From Camarhynchus parvulus (lineage: Eukaryota; Chordata; Aves; Passeriformes; Thraupidae), in assembly GCF_901933205.1 (NCBI RefSeq), contig NC_044572.1, forward strand, positions 30,032,501 to 30,096,500: a DNA stretch of 64,000 nt, written 5' to 3'. The number at the start of each line of letters is the position of its first letter. Within the stretch, counting starts at the first letter, position 1. Both the position numbers and the translations under genes were made by a program. Under the pieces are notes generated by a model. That model did no database searches and was not told where the DNA came from. It saw nothing but the letters and a program-made list of their open reading frames with translations. This document shows, piece after piece, positions 36,851-49,126 of the stretch.

Positions 36851-38724
36851 TTCCCCTTGATTCTACACCTTGACTATAGACATATAGATTCCAGTGTGAC
36901 TTGAGCCTTCTTCTTATCTCTTCACTTGTGGCCTACAGACAAACTTTTGGCTTGTTCTTCCTAAGTCTGAGCCTTTGCATTCCATTTTGACACATGTATC
37001 ACCTTCAGACGGCTGGAGACCTCATGCTCATTTACTCTTGTAGTGCTATCCTCCACTTCTTCTACCCACAACAGCATCATTTCCAAATCTGTATGGGCCC
37101 CCAGTGTGTTGTGCTGAGCCCCCAAGCTCAGTGGAAGCTGAAACCAGCAGGTAAGCCACATCTCACTGAATGCCTGGAAAAATAGATATTTTTGTTTCCA
37201 GCTTTTCTTTATGAAGTTATACCCCCTGGTGTGCACATGTGCTCCTCAGATGTACCCCTGTATGCACACACAAAATATGAACATTAAAAGACCAGGCTTT
37301 AAACCTGCTCAGTCATTTTGGTAGTTTTGCACAGCTATTGAACTAATGGCCTGAGCAGCTGAATTTTGTTTGGGATGGTAAAAGAGACCGGTTGTAAATT
37401 CAAACTATGGACACTTTGACACTCCCAATTCCTGTTCTTAGTATAATGCTTTAAACTATTCTTGTTGATTTATTAGGAGTTAAATAATAATAATTGCAAG
37501 AAAATTAGAGCCATTAAGTACTTCTGACTCATTTAATTTTAAATATACAGACTTTTGACCATCACTGCCTTACAGTGACACCTTCTGGAAAATCTTGGAG
37601 GAGAGTGAAAGCTGCTCCATAAAGAGAGGATGTGTAGGGGACAGATTGAATCAACGCAGATAAGTTTTGGAGCACTTATTCCTGGCAGACTTTTGATATT
37701 CAAATACATGTATAGTGCTGTTACAGACACCCTACAGTTCAGCTCTCTCTAAGAAAACAAATCTATTGCTTCGTCATTAATCTGGTCATGTTTGTTTTCT
37801 TCCATAAAATGGTGTTAAAGTCTAAGGTAGCCATAGTACCATTCTTCTTAGCATCTCACAGAGATAAAAATAATAAAACTAGAAGTAGTTACTTTTGCTG
37901 GATTAAAATTTATTCGGTTTGAAATGCTCTAAAAATATTTCTATTTGCTAAGAGAGACATTTGTGTTAATACCAAGTCTTTAAGGGACAACAATAGCTGC
38001 AGTACACAGCTTCAGCTGATTAGGCAACTTGCTTGATCAGGCAAGCAAAGCAGGGGAAAACCCCTCAAAGTTCATTAGAGAAGACTAGCAGAAGATGTGA
38101 AAACAGTTTCCACTTCTAGAGAGCAGTTCAGCTGCTGACAACTACTGTAATGGCAGAGCTTCCAGTTTCTGGGAAGCTCCCTCACTGTTTAACACACAAA
38201 GGAGTTACACTGGCATCAGCAGTAGTTTCTGAGACCACTCTCAATGCACTGTCAAAAGAGTGGCTCTGTTGTGTCTCACCAGGCTTAGAGAAAAGGAAGG
38301 CTTTGAGGCTGGCTGCCATTTAAGCAAATGAAAGTTTTACAAGGAAGATCTGGGATCTGGGGATGGCCATGTTTGGTTCATTAGCAGAGTTACATTGATG
38401 AACAGCTTGTGCAAGAATGGTGTAGGAGTATAGACAGTTTATTATAAAAAGCTGAAATCTAACTGAAAACAGAGCTGTTAGGCCCCCACAAAAAGTATGG
38501 CAGGGCAATTTTCCAGATTTGCAACTCTTGACATCACAAGAACCAACTTCAAAATGTCTCAACATCCTTACTCACATTGTCACTGATGACCCTTGTGCCA
38601 TGAGTCTCCATCCGTTTGTATAACAGTGCTAGCTGTAAATTTCCAGCTCATTAGTTATATATGCAAGCATGAAATCAGCACAGCCATGATGATTTAAACC
38701 AGATGAGGGTTGACCTTTAGTTTG
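36851..38724. other. Unique non-coding DNA
   Basis: No gene or clear repeat is recognised. Open frames are all under 95 codons. Confidence 0.55.
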
Positions 38725-39050
38725 GACACAGGACCACGTGGGAGAGGAAATTGTATTACGTGGGAAAGAGTCATTACAATTACCAAAATAATTCAGGTGA
38801 GCTTGGCTGTCCTCACAGGAGACTGACCCTTGTGCCCAAAGCCACCATGGCTGGCTGGGGCCCGCCCAAGCAGCACACCTGGCTGGCGGCACTTGCCCAG
38901 CCCTGAGCAAATGGCGCACAGCTGTGGTACCTGCCACCCAGCAGACAGGCTGTACCTGAGGTACCTGACAGGGGCACATCCCACATTTCCCACCTCCAAA
39001 GCAACTCTGCCTGCACAATTCATCGGTCTGGTCCCAACAGGATATCAGCA
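38725..39050. other. GC-richer island with E-box-like words
   Basis: Composition shifts abruptly to GC-rich between about 38815 and 39040. Just upstream are CCACGTGGG (38733-38741, a perfect CACGTG E-box) and TTACGTGGGA (near 38756). A 149-codon minus-strand frame (38629-39078) and a 114-codon plus-strand frame (38830-39174) overlap here with no known domain. It could be a decayed LTR or LINE piece, a regulatory element or an unrecognised exon. Confidence 0.35.
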
Positions 39051-40113
39051 TGTGGACAAAACCTGCATTCAGTATCAAGAAACTGAAAATTTTCCCAGTG
39101 CTGCCAGCAAGAGAGGACTTCAGTTTTCAGGAGTTGGAGGACTTTACAACAAAGATCTTTACAATGTAGATTAGCCCAATTTTCCATTTATTTCCAAAGA
39201 TTTCTGTTATCCATTGTGTACTGGTAGTTTCTTTATTTGATTACATCAGAAAGGGCAGTTAATGATTCCCAAATAAAAATATTGTGTTTAACATCACAAA
39301 AAGGGGACGTTGCTATGGAGACCCTGCTTCCAAAGGAGAAAAATCCACTGAGCAATAAAAAAAGTTGTCATATATTCAGGACTGATCAATCCAAACAGAT
39401 TTGGTTTAAAAGCCATGAAGTTTCCAAATTTGTGACTATCAAGCCCTAGAATTTACTTAGTCAAATCCTCCAGCTTCACCCACATGAGGTCTTTAGGTAG
39501 ACAAACCTGCAGCACCTGGGGTTTAGAAAATACCATGTATAGTAGGATTTTCAATAAAGCAAAGAATGAGTCAACCCCAATTATATTTCTATATAAATAC
39601 AACTTTTGTCTTTTTGTCTATCTGTTATTCCAAAGGCTGTGCTGTTTTGTAGCAACCCACTACAAAGGAGGCTAGAAAATTGTGCACAATAGGTGTAATA
39701 TGGAGAGAGCAAGATGGAAGAAAACAAAAAACAGACTCACTGGAACTCATGGGAGCAGAAAGGGAAAGGAGTAGCTGCAGATATGATCTATGCCCCGTGA
39801 AGAGACTTCACCACAGTAGCATAATTAAAAGGGGCTTAGTGCTGGAATGCAAACTGGTGGCTCTTAACATTTGATTTCTTTTTTTAAAAAGGGGGAATCA
39901 AATTTGTCACAATAAGCTCAGAACAGCTTACAGTAGCTACCCCCACTGAGGCTCTAGAAACACCACTGCAATAGAAGCATGAGAAGCTGGAAGAAGAAAA
40001 AGCTTTTGCAAGGAACAGCTTAAGACAGTGACTATGAGGTCTTTTTCCTCAAGATCTGCTGAATTATAAAGAAAAAATATTACAAGGCGTACATACATTT
40101 TTCATTGATAACT
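39051..40113. other. Unique AT-rich non-coding DNA
   Basis: Nothing recognised. Several frames of 60-75 codons only. Confidence 0.55.
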
Positions 40114-40360
40114 ATCACAGAATCACAGAATCACAGAATTTCTAGGTTGGAAGAGACCTTTAAGATCATCAAGTCCAACCCATCTTCTAACACCTCAACT
40201 AGATCATGGCACCAAGTGCCAGATCCAGTCTTTTTTTAAACACATTGAGGGATGGTGACTGCACCACCTCCCTGGGTAGATGATTCCAGTATTTGATCAC
40301 TCTTTCTGTGAAAAACTTCCTCCTTAATTCTAGCCTGTATCTCCCTTGGCGCAGTTTGAC
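40114..40360 (-). mobile_element. CR1 LINE, 3'-end fragment
   Basis: Begins with three tandem ATCACAGA octamers (reverse complement of the CR1 tail). It continues through TTGGAAGAGACCTTTAAGAT, ATCAAGTCCAACCC, the 'tcactctttctgtgaaaaacttcctcc' block and CTCCCTTGGCGCAGTTTGA, where the match stops. About 247 bp of 3' untranslated region remain, with no coding sequence. It is well preserved and so among the younger repeats here. It was 5'-truncated at insertion, the normal fate of CR1. Confidence 0.95.
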
Positions 40361-43300
40361 TGTCACACAGCTATAACAAGAAGTTTATTTCAGCCTGGAT
40401 GCAAACCACTGCTCTTGAAATTTCAATCATGAAATGAAGGAGAGAAAGAGAGGGAGACTGAGACACAGAAAGAGGGAGCCTGTGTTTTTACAAAAGGACA
40501 CAATATGCTGCCAGGTAACAGGACAGGGAACCTTCTGTACTGTCAATGTAGCTACCATAAACTGCCCCTGAGAAAACAGTTAAATGTAAATTTCTTTTCA
40601 ATTCAAGAAAAAAACCTTCAAAAAGAACACTTTTAATGGTAATCCATGTTAATTTTCTGCAACAATAACCAGAAGTCAGTTTGCCAGTTGATGTTTTGCT
40701 TTTTACTATAAAGCTTGAAATGGAAACTGTGGCCTTGATGAAAACTGTAAAATTCCAGTAAATGGGATTAGTCATCCTTTTGTGTGCCCCAGTTCCACAT
40801 ATCAAATAACAAGCAGTGACACCCTCAGCTAGCAAGTGGAAGTAAATATACTTCAAAAAGGGGGAAAAAAAGCCACAGAGAGGATGAGTAACATTTGACA
40901 TTTTCATGTACGGAATTTCTGTAGATGTCTCTCTCCCAGAGGAGAAATCTCTTCCAAAATATTTAGTTCATTGTGGTATTTCTCTTTGATAGAGTACTAT
41001 GAAATCCAGAGCGTTGAAATCCTTAATGAAAACATCATAATATTTAACTCTTTGCAACCTGGGATCATTTAAGACTTTTCAAATCAAGATTAGTATAACA
41101 AGTGGCAAAGAGGAATGGATTTCAATCTTTAAGATTCCTGCAGATTGTGGAAAACTTCACTGCCTGATCTCTCTCCATCCAATGCTGTGAGCCTTTAATT
41201 CCACCTTCAAAAGAAGAATTCCATTGAAGAAATAACTACTCTATTGAGCAAGCAGATATTTCTCACACTAATACTGTATGTCTAATCACTTAGGTTTTGA
41301 TGGAATATGGCTAATATTTCCCTCCCAGAGCTGGCTGTCCTCAGCAGAAACCTCATATATTCACTTTCTGCTGATCTTGGTCACACACTGTGTTTTGTCA
41401 AAGCATGATGCATGCTGAAATCCCATTGAAAAAGTTGTGTTTATTAAGTTTCTGGGTTAATTGACTGTTGCTATTGAGTAAAGCCCCTGATTGTTATAAG
41501 AATTTAACAAACAGATTTCCAGTCCAAACATCCTGTCAAGCACATGGTATAATAGGTATAATTCTTTTGATCCACAGTCAAATTACAGGACAATAAAAAT
41601 CCATTAAAAATTTTAGTTACAAATTTCAGTAATTGACAAAAATGAAAACAACTGTAGCAAACCCAAATTCTTGCAAGTGCTTATTGTTTTTGTAATTCTA
41701 ACTTCATGTCATGGATCAGAAATAAAAGTCCTTACATAATGCCTCACCAGCATTGGTTAAAACCTCACAATTCCTGGAAGCTCTGCAGCATTGGCAACAC
41801 CCTAAGTCATTTCTCTCCATCCTGCAAGAAAGCCATGCTCCACAGCAATCCCAGCCTTCAGCCTAAAAAAGAAGAGTCTTTCTCCAGAAACTCAGCCCTG
41901 AATGTCTTTGATTGTCAGTGTTAGTATGAAAGTCAGAATGGGAGACCTCCAACATCCAGGATATCCATGACCCATCTCTAAATGGACAGGTGAAGGTCAG
42001 AGAGTGGAATCTCTTCTGCAGTGGCAGGATATCACAACAAAGGGCCACATCCCAGTCTTGCCACCCTTGCCAGCTGGCCTGTCAGTGATGTACAGGTAGA
42101 GAAAGGACTGAAGTCATCAGAAAACCCACCTGCTTGGCTTGTCTTGGACACCTGCAGATTTACACCTCAAAATGCTTTGTTTTAAATAATAGTCCCAAAA
42201 GGGAAAGGATCTTTTGTTTATTGCTGTTATAAACATTGGTTGTGCCACATTCCTACTAGAAAGAATAGAAATTTATCTTGCCTTTTAAGAAGGGGATAAT
42301 CCATATTACACAACTGGGCAAGTCTTTGCACATTGCATAAAAGCATTTTGTGGACTTCAGTTTGGGATCTACAGTATTTCAGTGTTTGGTTTTCATAAGT
42401 TAATGTCTTACCTTTGATAGCAGCTTTTTACAAAAGTTGAATGAAGACAAATATAGCACCTTTCACTACATTCACTGGCAGGCCATGGCAAGCAATGCCT
42501 GTAGATAGATGAAAGGACAGCTGAAACAGGCTGGCCAAGGTAGTTTATATAACAGTGGGAAAAGGCTGTGCTCTCCAGGCTCACAGTAATTGCAGCAGTT
42601 AGGGCACAGGGAGCACACATATGCTGCACAAAGCCCAGCAAACCCAAGTGGGGCTGCAGGCAGAGCTGGCCTTGATGCCAGCAGAAAATCAGAAACGCCA
42701 TCAAAATTCTCCTTTTAAGCTACAGCTGGCCACCAACTGCTTAGCAGCTGCAGAGGAAAGGAGGAGAAACAGGGAAATTTTACAGTTTAACAGCATATAG
42801 CTTTGGTACAAATAATTTCAAGGAGAAATAGAAGAAAAAAGTAAACGCATTAAACATTCATTCTCCCTCTTGCTCCCACCATTTTAAAAGGAAGTAAGAG
42901 AATTGCAGGGAAATGACATGGCCATTTACAGACACCAAATTTCTTTACCAGCTGAAAGATCAATGACAACAGAACAGAACAGATTATACCCTTAGATAGA
43001 GATAGACGAACAGCTGGAGTTTAACTGCTCTACAAATATCTAAAGGAGACTCTTCTATGTCTACAAAATACAAATTCACAAAATGCATAAATTTTGACAT
43101 TTAAAGAAAGCTAAGGAAGGTGAAGAGATGACTCAGGACACCTGAATCAGAGCATGATTACCATGTGAGACACAAGGCACACCAGTGCACTGCTCTGTGC
43201 TCATAACATCAGCTGATGAGAAGATGCATCACCCACTAAGCTAAAAAAAGATGCACAAAGGAAGAGTGGGTTCTGGGAAAGAATTTCCAGTAAATCCACC

Positions 43301-46093
43301 CCTAAATGAGTAGCACAGACCACATAGTCAAACACAGCAGACCCACCACAGAATAAAAATTAATATCAGAGCTACATATTTCCCCAGGCTGCCTGTTAAA
43401 GAGGACCAGTAGGAGACCCCAGGGAGAAAATTCATAGAAAACCAGTCTAGGAGACCAATAGGAGACTACAGAGGAGAAAAGTTGGAGTAACATGTTGCTG
43501 GTTTTCCAAATATATTGATATGGGAGATTTAAATGCATACGCTAATTATTTTCTCATTAGAAGAATGCTGTTGCACTATTTGCAGACTAAGTTACTACTC
43601 AGCATGGGCATTTTGTCCCCAATCTGTCCCTTAGTAGGGACATATTGATACACACTCCCTCATATGGAACATATTAGACATTAAATATAAAAGCTGGTTT
43701 TGTTTTTATATAACTTCACACACAGAGAAAATAATAACCCACAGAGTATATATTAATCATGTTTACTGATCTCTGCAGAGTATTAGTACACTTTGAAGTC
43801 AGCCTGTTGTGCCAAACCTCTGTCAGCTGAAGCTATAAATTTTCTGCTTTACTCCTTGTGTAACTTTTCCTTTCTCTCCCCACCCCAGGCCTCAATGAGG
43901 CAAGGTTAGTTTTGAGCTAGATGCATTTCTATGTTAGGCTGCCAAATCATGTGAGGTGTGTGAATGGATAACTTCAATGTGAAGGTACATGTTCAAGAAC
44001 CCAAGTCATCTTTTCCACCCTGTAAACTTCTCAAACAGTCATGCTTTTTGAATTGTTCTGCAACAGAATGAAAGCTTTCCAAAAGCACAACTCTGCTCAT
44101 CAGCACATTGTTAGTTAGACACATTTCAAGCCTAAGACTACAAGTTACCTTTACTATAAATAAAGCATCTGAGATATGGTTTCCCCCATATTGTGAACCA
44201 TAGCAATAACATGTCTTTAACTGAATAGGTATTTTACATCAGAATACAAAAACATGTTCCAGTTTGGAAAAAAACCAAATCAACAACAACAAAACCAACT
44301 TCTAAAACAAAGTGAAAAGGTGTGCTGATAAAACTAAGCATAGAGTGGTGCAGAGTTTTCTGCCCTAAGACACAGTGCTATCTAGCAGGGGAAAAGGAGT
44401 TATCTTTCATCCATCAGCTAGTGCAGGCATGCACAGTCATGCATCCACAGGATAATGGTAGCAGCCAGTGGCTGATGTTCCCAGCATCTCTCTGCAAATC
44501 CTGGTCCAGTAGGAATAGCTCTTGAGAGCCTCTCAGCAAGAGTCACTGAGCATTATTATGGAGTGCAAGTGTATATATCAAGGTACTTGCTGGATGCCAA
44601 AGCAGAAGCATTGCTTGATAAGAGCAGCTCAGGAAAATCAGTCTAATCTTTACATGCTTCCACCATTAGCATCAGCTTCAGCAGGGCAAACAAATGCAGT
44701 ACTACAAAAATAATAATTCTGTTCCTTCACTAAGAATACAATCACAGTGTGCAAATAAACAAGAAATACATACAGAAATCTTGGCTCTAGTTGGCATACA
44801 AGTCAGAGTTAAGGAAGCAAGACTAATGTTCCCTGGAGTCCCATCAGCACTGGTGATTGTTTGTGGCTATGCATTGTTAATATCTGTATCCACCTGCATT
44901 GCATTTGAATGTCTAGGCTTCTGATTTTGACCCTCTGAGAGTCTGAAGCAAGCTGCCTACAGTAGCCCGAAACCAGTGGTGAATATACATAACTTTCAGT
45001 ATATTTTTCATAGTAAAAATTATTTCAGTCCCTAGTTGCCATTTGACTACAGTTGTTAAGGACTAAAGAGAGCTATCTCAGCTGGCAAGGACAAAAATTA
45101 AAAGGCCTTGAGATCTTATTGAAAGTCTCTTTCCTTTTCTTCCAAAAACACAGCCCTTACACAGCTAACCAAACAGAAGCTGACAAAGTATACAGAAAGC
45201 TGAGGTGCCTCTGAAACTACTGCTAACACCAAAAGTAGCAAAACTAGTAAAAAACAGCAGAGCATCTCAAACATATTAATTTACTTCATTTAGTAATTGA
45301 TTGATAGAGTCATTTTGGTGTGAAGTGGACTTATTGCATGGCCAATATTAAAAGCCAAACTGCTGCTCTGGTGAGTGAACCTGTTCCTCCAGGATGGACC
45401 CAGAGCAGCAAGCAGAGAAAGAAAAACGTGCCATCACTTTGGATGGGGGAATCATGAAGGAACTTGTACTTGCCAAGTGAGGTCTCTATGCAGCCATGAT
45501 GAAGAGCTGCTCAAACACCACTTTTCCTGATGGTTGGCAGGGTAGGAATGGGAGCATGTGAGGGGCACTAGGAAGAGGGATATAACACAAGATTCTCTCT
45601 CCAGCTCTGGGAAATTGTCATTAATTCAACAACACCTGGAAAACCATTGGTGTGACTCATCAATGGACAAGCAAATGTCCTTTTTCTGACTTTGCAGCCA
45701 AACAAATACAGCCTCTCTGAGTGTCTGAGCTGTGTGATCCCACACCAAGGCCTGTGCTGGCTCTCAGCAAGAACAGGCTTGAAAGGCGTCTGTCTCCATG
45801 CCATTGGAGCTGCCTGTTCCATGCTGTAAGTATAAACATTGAGTGTCAGAACCTTTCCCCAGCCTGAGATCCTCACCATTTTCTACTTTGCTTGTTTCTG
45901 GTATTGTCTCGGGACAAGAACTACAGAGTGTAGTAAAGCATTACTTAAATATTAAAGAAAAATCCAACATGCATTCTGAAACTCTCAAAAAATCTTAAGA
46001 ACTTGAGATCTTAAGAATTTGGAAGACCATTGTCTTCCTATTACAGCCTAAAAATACACATGTTGAAGAAGAAAAATTACATAATGATCAATA
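40361..46093. other. Unique AT-rich non-coding DNA
   Basis: No exon or RNA gene recognised. A 139-codon minus-strand frame at 40488-40907 lacks known motifs. An imperfect duplication with 'aggagac ... aggagaaaa' words spaced about 58 bp lies near 43409-43480. Confidence 0.55.
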
Positions 46094-46169
46094 TCATGGC
46101 ATAATCATGTAACACTGACTAGCCTCACCTATTAATGAGGCCAGTCAGTGTTACATGATTATGCCATGA
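46094..46169. repeat. Near-perfect palindrome: 34-bp arms, 8-nt loop
   Basis: Left arm 46094-46127 (starts TCATGGCATAATCATGTAAC) and right arm 46136-46169 are reverse complements at 33 of 34 positions. The single mismatch is A at 46121 against C at 46141. The spacer is CCTATTAA. Transcribed from either strand it would fold into a long, almost unbroken stem. It could be a recent inverted duplication, a tiny hairpin element, or a small-RNA precursor. No flanking transposon signature is evident. Confidence 0.92.
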
Positions 46170-47628
46170 AAGATTCTCACGTTAAAACAAATGCACATTA
46201 TTCACAAGGGAGTTATTCAAGAAACAATAAGCCTCTAAATTCAGACTTTTTAGTTTTATATCTGAAATTTAACCTCATAAGAGTTTGATTCAATGCATTA
46301 AATAGAATAGCCTCTTAGAAAAAAAGTACCTGCCAGCACACTCATTGCATCCCTATTCATAGTGTGCCCAGAGTGCACACAGTCCTTTCACCACAGTATG
46401 GATAAAGATAAAAGATCAGAGATGCTTTTGAGTGCTTTAGAATTTGTTTCTACTCTGAAAGAGTTAGTTATCAGGGCTGTGATACAATTCAGAGGCAGTT
46501 TTCTGACAAAGCTGAAGTGGCCACTCTCTAGGGCTGGGAAAGGATGTTACTGTAAGGGTTCCATTAGTCACCAAAGCATTTTTCTCGTAAATGTGCCAGT
46601 TTTTGACCTTGTAGGTCAGCAAAAGACCATGCATCTGTTGCTGCTTGGTTTTCCTGAAGACTCATATCTAGGAGCTCGGGCTGATGTTTCCCTAATTGCA
46701 TTTTCTTTCTACAACAATTTGCCATGGCCCCATTCAAAAAGGGGTTCATCCAACCTGGAAGTGCATTTTGAGGCACCTGGGAACAGGGTCTCCTCCCTCA
46801 TTTCCAAGCAGAGCAATCACAAACCTTTACATCCTTGTAAAATTAACCAAAGGGTTCTATTCAGAGCAGGGGAGGGGGAAAACACAAAAATAATATACAA
46901 CTTAATCAGAGCTATCCCACAACACTGAGATACAAGGAAGCCACAAGGGAGCTTTTATTTGCAATCAGCTACAGGCAGGGAGCTCCTAGTATATGGACAA
47001 GAGTATGAGGGAAATGATAGCAAATGTTACCAAAATAAACAAAAAATGCAGGAATGAAATACAGACATTTTTCCCAAATAATTAAAGCAAGTGGATGAAA
47101 ACTACAAAAAAGAATTCTTCTTTAAGAATCTCTCTTCTTGCAAAAGACAAATAGCTCAAAGCACGAAGCAAACACTGTGACACATCAAGGTTATTGATGG
47201 TAAATATTCTTGTTTCCAGTAAGAATTTAGTGTGTTTCAGATGGCTTAAATGCAATTAAAAAATTACAGAAAATACTTCTGCCAAATACAAAGAGGCTAT
47301 CTTTTTTCTTGCTTTTACTTCCCTGTTACTTGAAATGTTCCCTTTTTTCTTTGCATATTTTGAAGCAAATACCTTTTAAAACCTGTTTGCATTCACCCAA
47401 GTAGTGATATACAAGAAAGGCAAAACACTAAGTATCCTTCCTATACGTCTTCTCTGTGTGTAAGACCAAATATTTACAGCACATATCTCAGTGAAAAGTT
47501 CCACAAAGCAGAAAGCAATCACCGTGGGACTGACAGACACAAAATATGGATTAATATTGCAAATCAAAGTCTACCATCTGAGAGTTCCCCTTTCAAATAA
47601 AAATCCAAAGAAACAACCAAATCTGCAG

Positions 47629-47670
47629 CACAAAAAACAAACAAACAAAACAACCTCAAAACAAAACAAA
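47629..47670. repeat. (AAAC)n-like A-rich simple sequence
   Basis: AAACAAACAAACAAAAC-type words with interruptions, about 40 bp. It precedes the larger A-rich tract at 47856. Confidence 0.8.
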
Positions 47671-47855
47671 CTCACCCAATTAATTAAAGAGAAAAATAGT
47701 TCATCTGCTCTTGATTTCCTGATGTCATATCCTTAAATCCCAGTGAAAACGTCACTTAGGAACAATACAAAATGTTCAAGATACCCCTGTGACAGGGATT
47801 GAGCATAAAACAGGTTTACACAGACACAGCATGGGAAAACTTTCAAGAGGCCACC

Positions 47856-47915
47856 AAAAAAAAAAAAAAAAAAAAAACAACAAAACAACAAAAAAAAAAA
47901 ACAAACAAAACAAAA
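47856..47915. repeat. A22 tract plus (AAAAC)n-like tail
   Basis: Twenty-two A are followed by ACAACAAAACAACAAAA and further A-rich text ending near CAAAACTTGC. It could be the tail of a retrotransposed sequence, but no processed gene body is recognised upstream. Confidence 0.9.
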
Positions 47916-48178
47916 CTTGCACAGGCTTTCTGGGAAATCCCATATCTGGGAAAAAAGTCCATTACGTGATATATATCACCCAGTGGCAAGACCTTATCAA
48001 GGAGACAAGCCTTTTCACAAGGCTAAATACAACGTGTATTTAATGTCCAAACATTTCAAGCTTGAAATCCGATGAAAGTATATTTAGTCTCAAAGCTACT
48101 GTTTCAAACTTCATGACGTATTTGCAAAAAATAAATGCGTTTAGTAGAGGGTTGTATAAGGTGGCTAATTCTTCCCTA

Positions 48179-48197
48179 TTCACTAGGTGGCACTATG
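48179..48197 (+). promoter_or_regulatory. CTCF-like core motif
   Basis: TTCACTAGGTGGCACTATG contains CACTAGGTGGCAC, a close match to the vertebrate CTCF core (consensus of the form CCASYAGRKGGCR) with the invariant AG and GGC words in place. The first consensus C is T here. Single motifs occur by chance, so occupancy is unproven. Confidence 0.5.
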
Positions 48198-49092
48198 AGT
48201 CCACCAGTGGATTTAAAGCTCACCAGTATTTTCTACTCTAGTTGTTGTAAATGTGTCTGAAAAAGCAATATTATCTTTTTAAGCCTTCTTTAAGAGCTCT
48301 TCTGGGGTTTAACTTGACATGTTTTGTCCTGTTAAGCAGGAAAGCAATTTTTCCATAAGATATTAAGGACACAAACTGCACCATGTAAATCACTTTATAT
48401 TTATATCTCTCTGAATGGTGCTCAAACTTCATAAACTGAAAGATCCAGCAGGGGGAAGGAAGAAACAACAAATTTGTGCCTTAAGCTTGATATTTCTAAA
48501 TGTTTGGCTAGAGAATTTGAGCTGCAATAATAGTAATAATAGATGGTACTTATTTTGTTTGTATTTATTTACTTACTGATTACTAAAACTTAAACTAATA
48601 GTCCCTGTAGTAGATTTGCTGATTATTGAGGAAAAAAAAGTGAAAATTATGGGAATTGAAGTTGGAGCCTGACTTTCTTAACCTGAAGAGCTAATAACTT
48701 GGGACACAACATCCAGTCCTTTCTAGGGGAGGTGACACACTTTCAGGGAGGGTGGATGTGCCTGCCCAAGGGTTTGTTACAAAAGCCTGCAGCAGGACTG
48801 ATGGCACAGGAAAACACACTGAAACCTGCTCTGAGCCCCAACACTGGTTTGGCCAGCAGGCCAATGATTCACTAGGCTGGTTACCAAGGGAAAGGTGGAA
48901 TGAAAAGCCAATTTTGTTTTGATAGCAAAGGAAAGCAGCAGGCCCTGCTGTATGCTTGTGCTGTTTCTCCAGCACTCTTGCTGGGTTACTTTTCCTGAAT
49001 ACCCACCCAGCCTGTCTGTCCATGGGCTGTGGATGCAGTGGGTGCAGCCAGGAACCGGCATGGTCTGTATCCAGCACCAGCCCATGGGGAGG
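48198..49092. other. Unique non-coding DNA
   Basis: No gene is recognised. The minus-strand frames near 48691-49256 (128 and 159 codons) have no known domain. The hydrophobic Leu/Ala/Phe run in one of them is produced by the 18-bp tandem repeat at 49093. Confidence 0.55.
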
Positions 49093-49126
49093 AAAAGCAA
49101 AGCCAAAAGAAAAAGCAAAGCCAAAA
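49093..49126. repeat. 18-bp-period direct repeat
   Basis: AAAAGCAAAGCCAAAA occurs at 49093-49108 and 49111-49126. Eighteen is a multiple of three, so reading frames stay open across it and give a repetitive peptide. Confidence 0.9.

Larger units (their letters stand above)
46170..48178. other. Non-coding DNA with the window's longest open frame
   Basis: Contains the 188-codon plus-strand frame 46362-46928 (starts MCPECTQSF), which I do not recognise. It shows no transmembrane run, coiled coil or catalytic motif, and a 70-codon antisense frame overlaps it. I leave it unannotated as a gene. The A-rich repeats at 47629-47915 follow. Confidence 0.5.

Noticed and set aside
47629..47915. A-rich tracts considered as the tail of a processed pseudogene
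   Set aside because: No recognisable coding body upstream and no target-site duplication found by eye.
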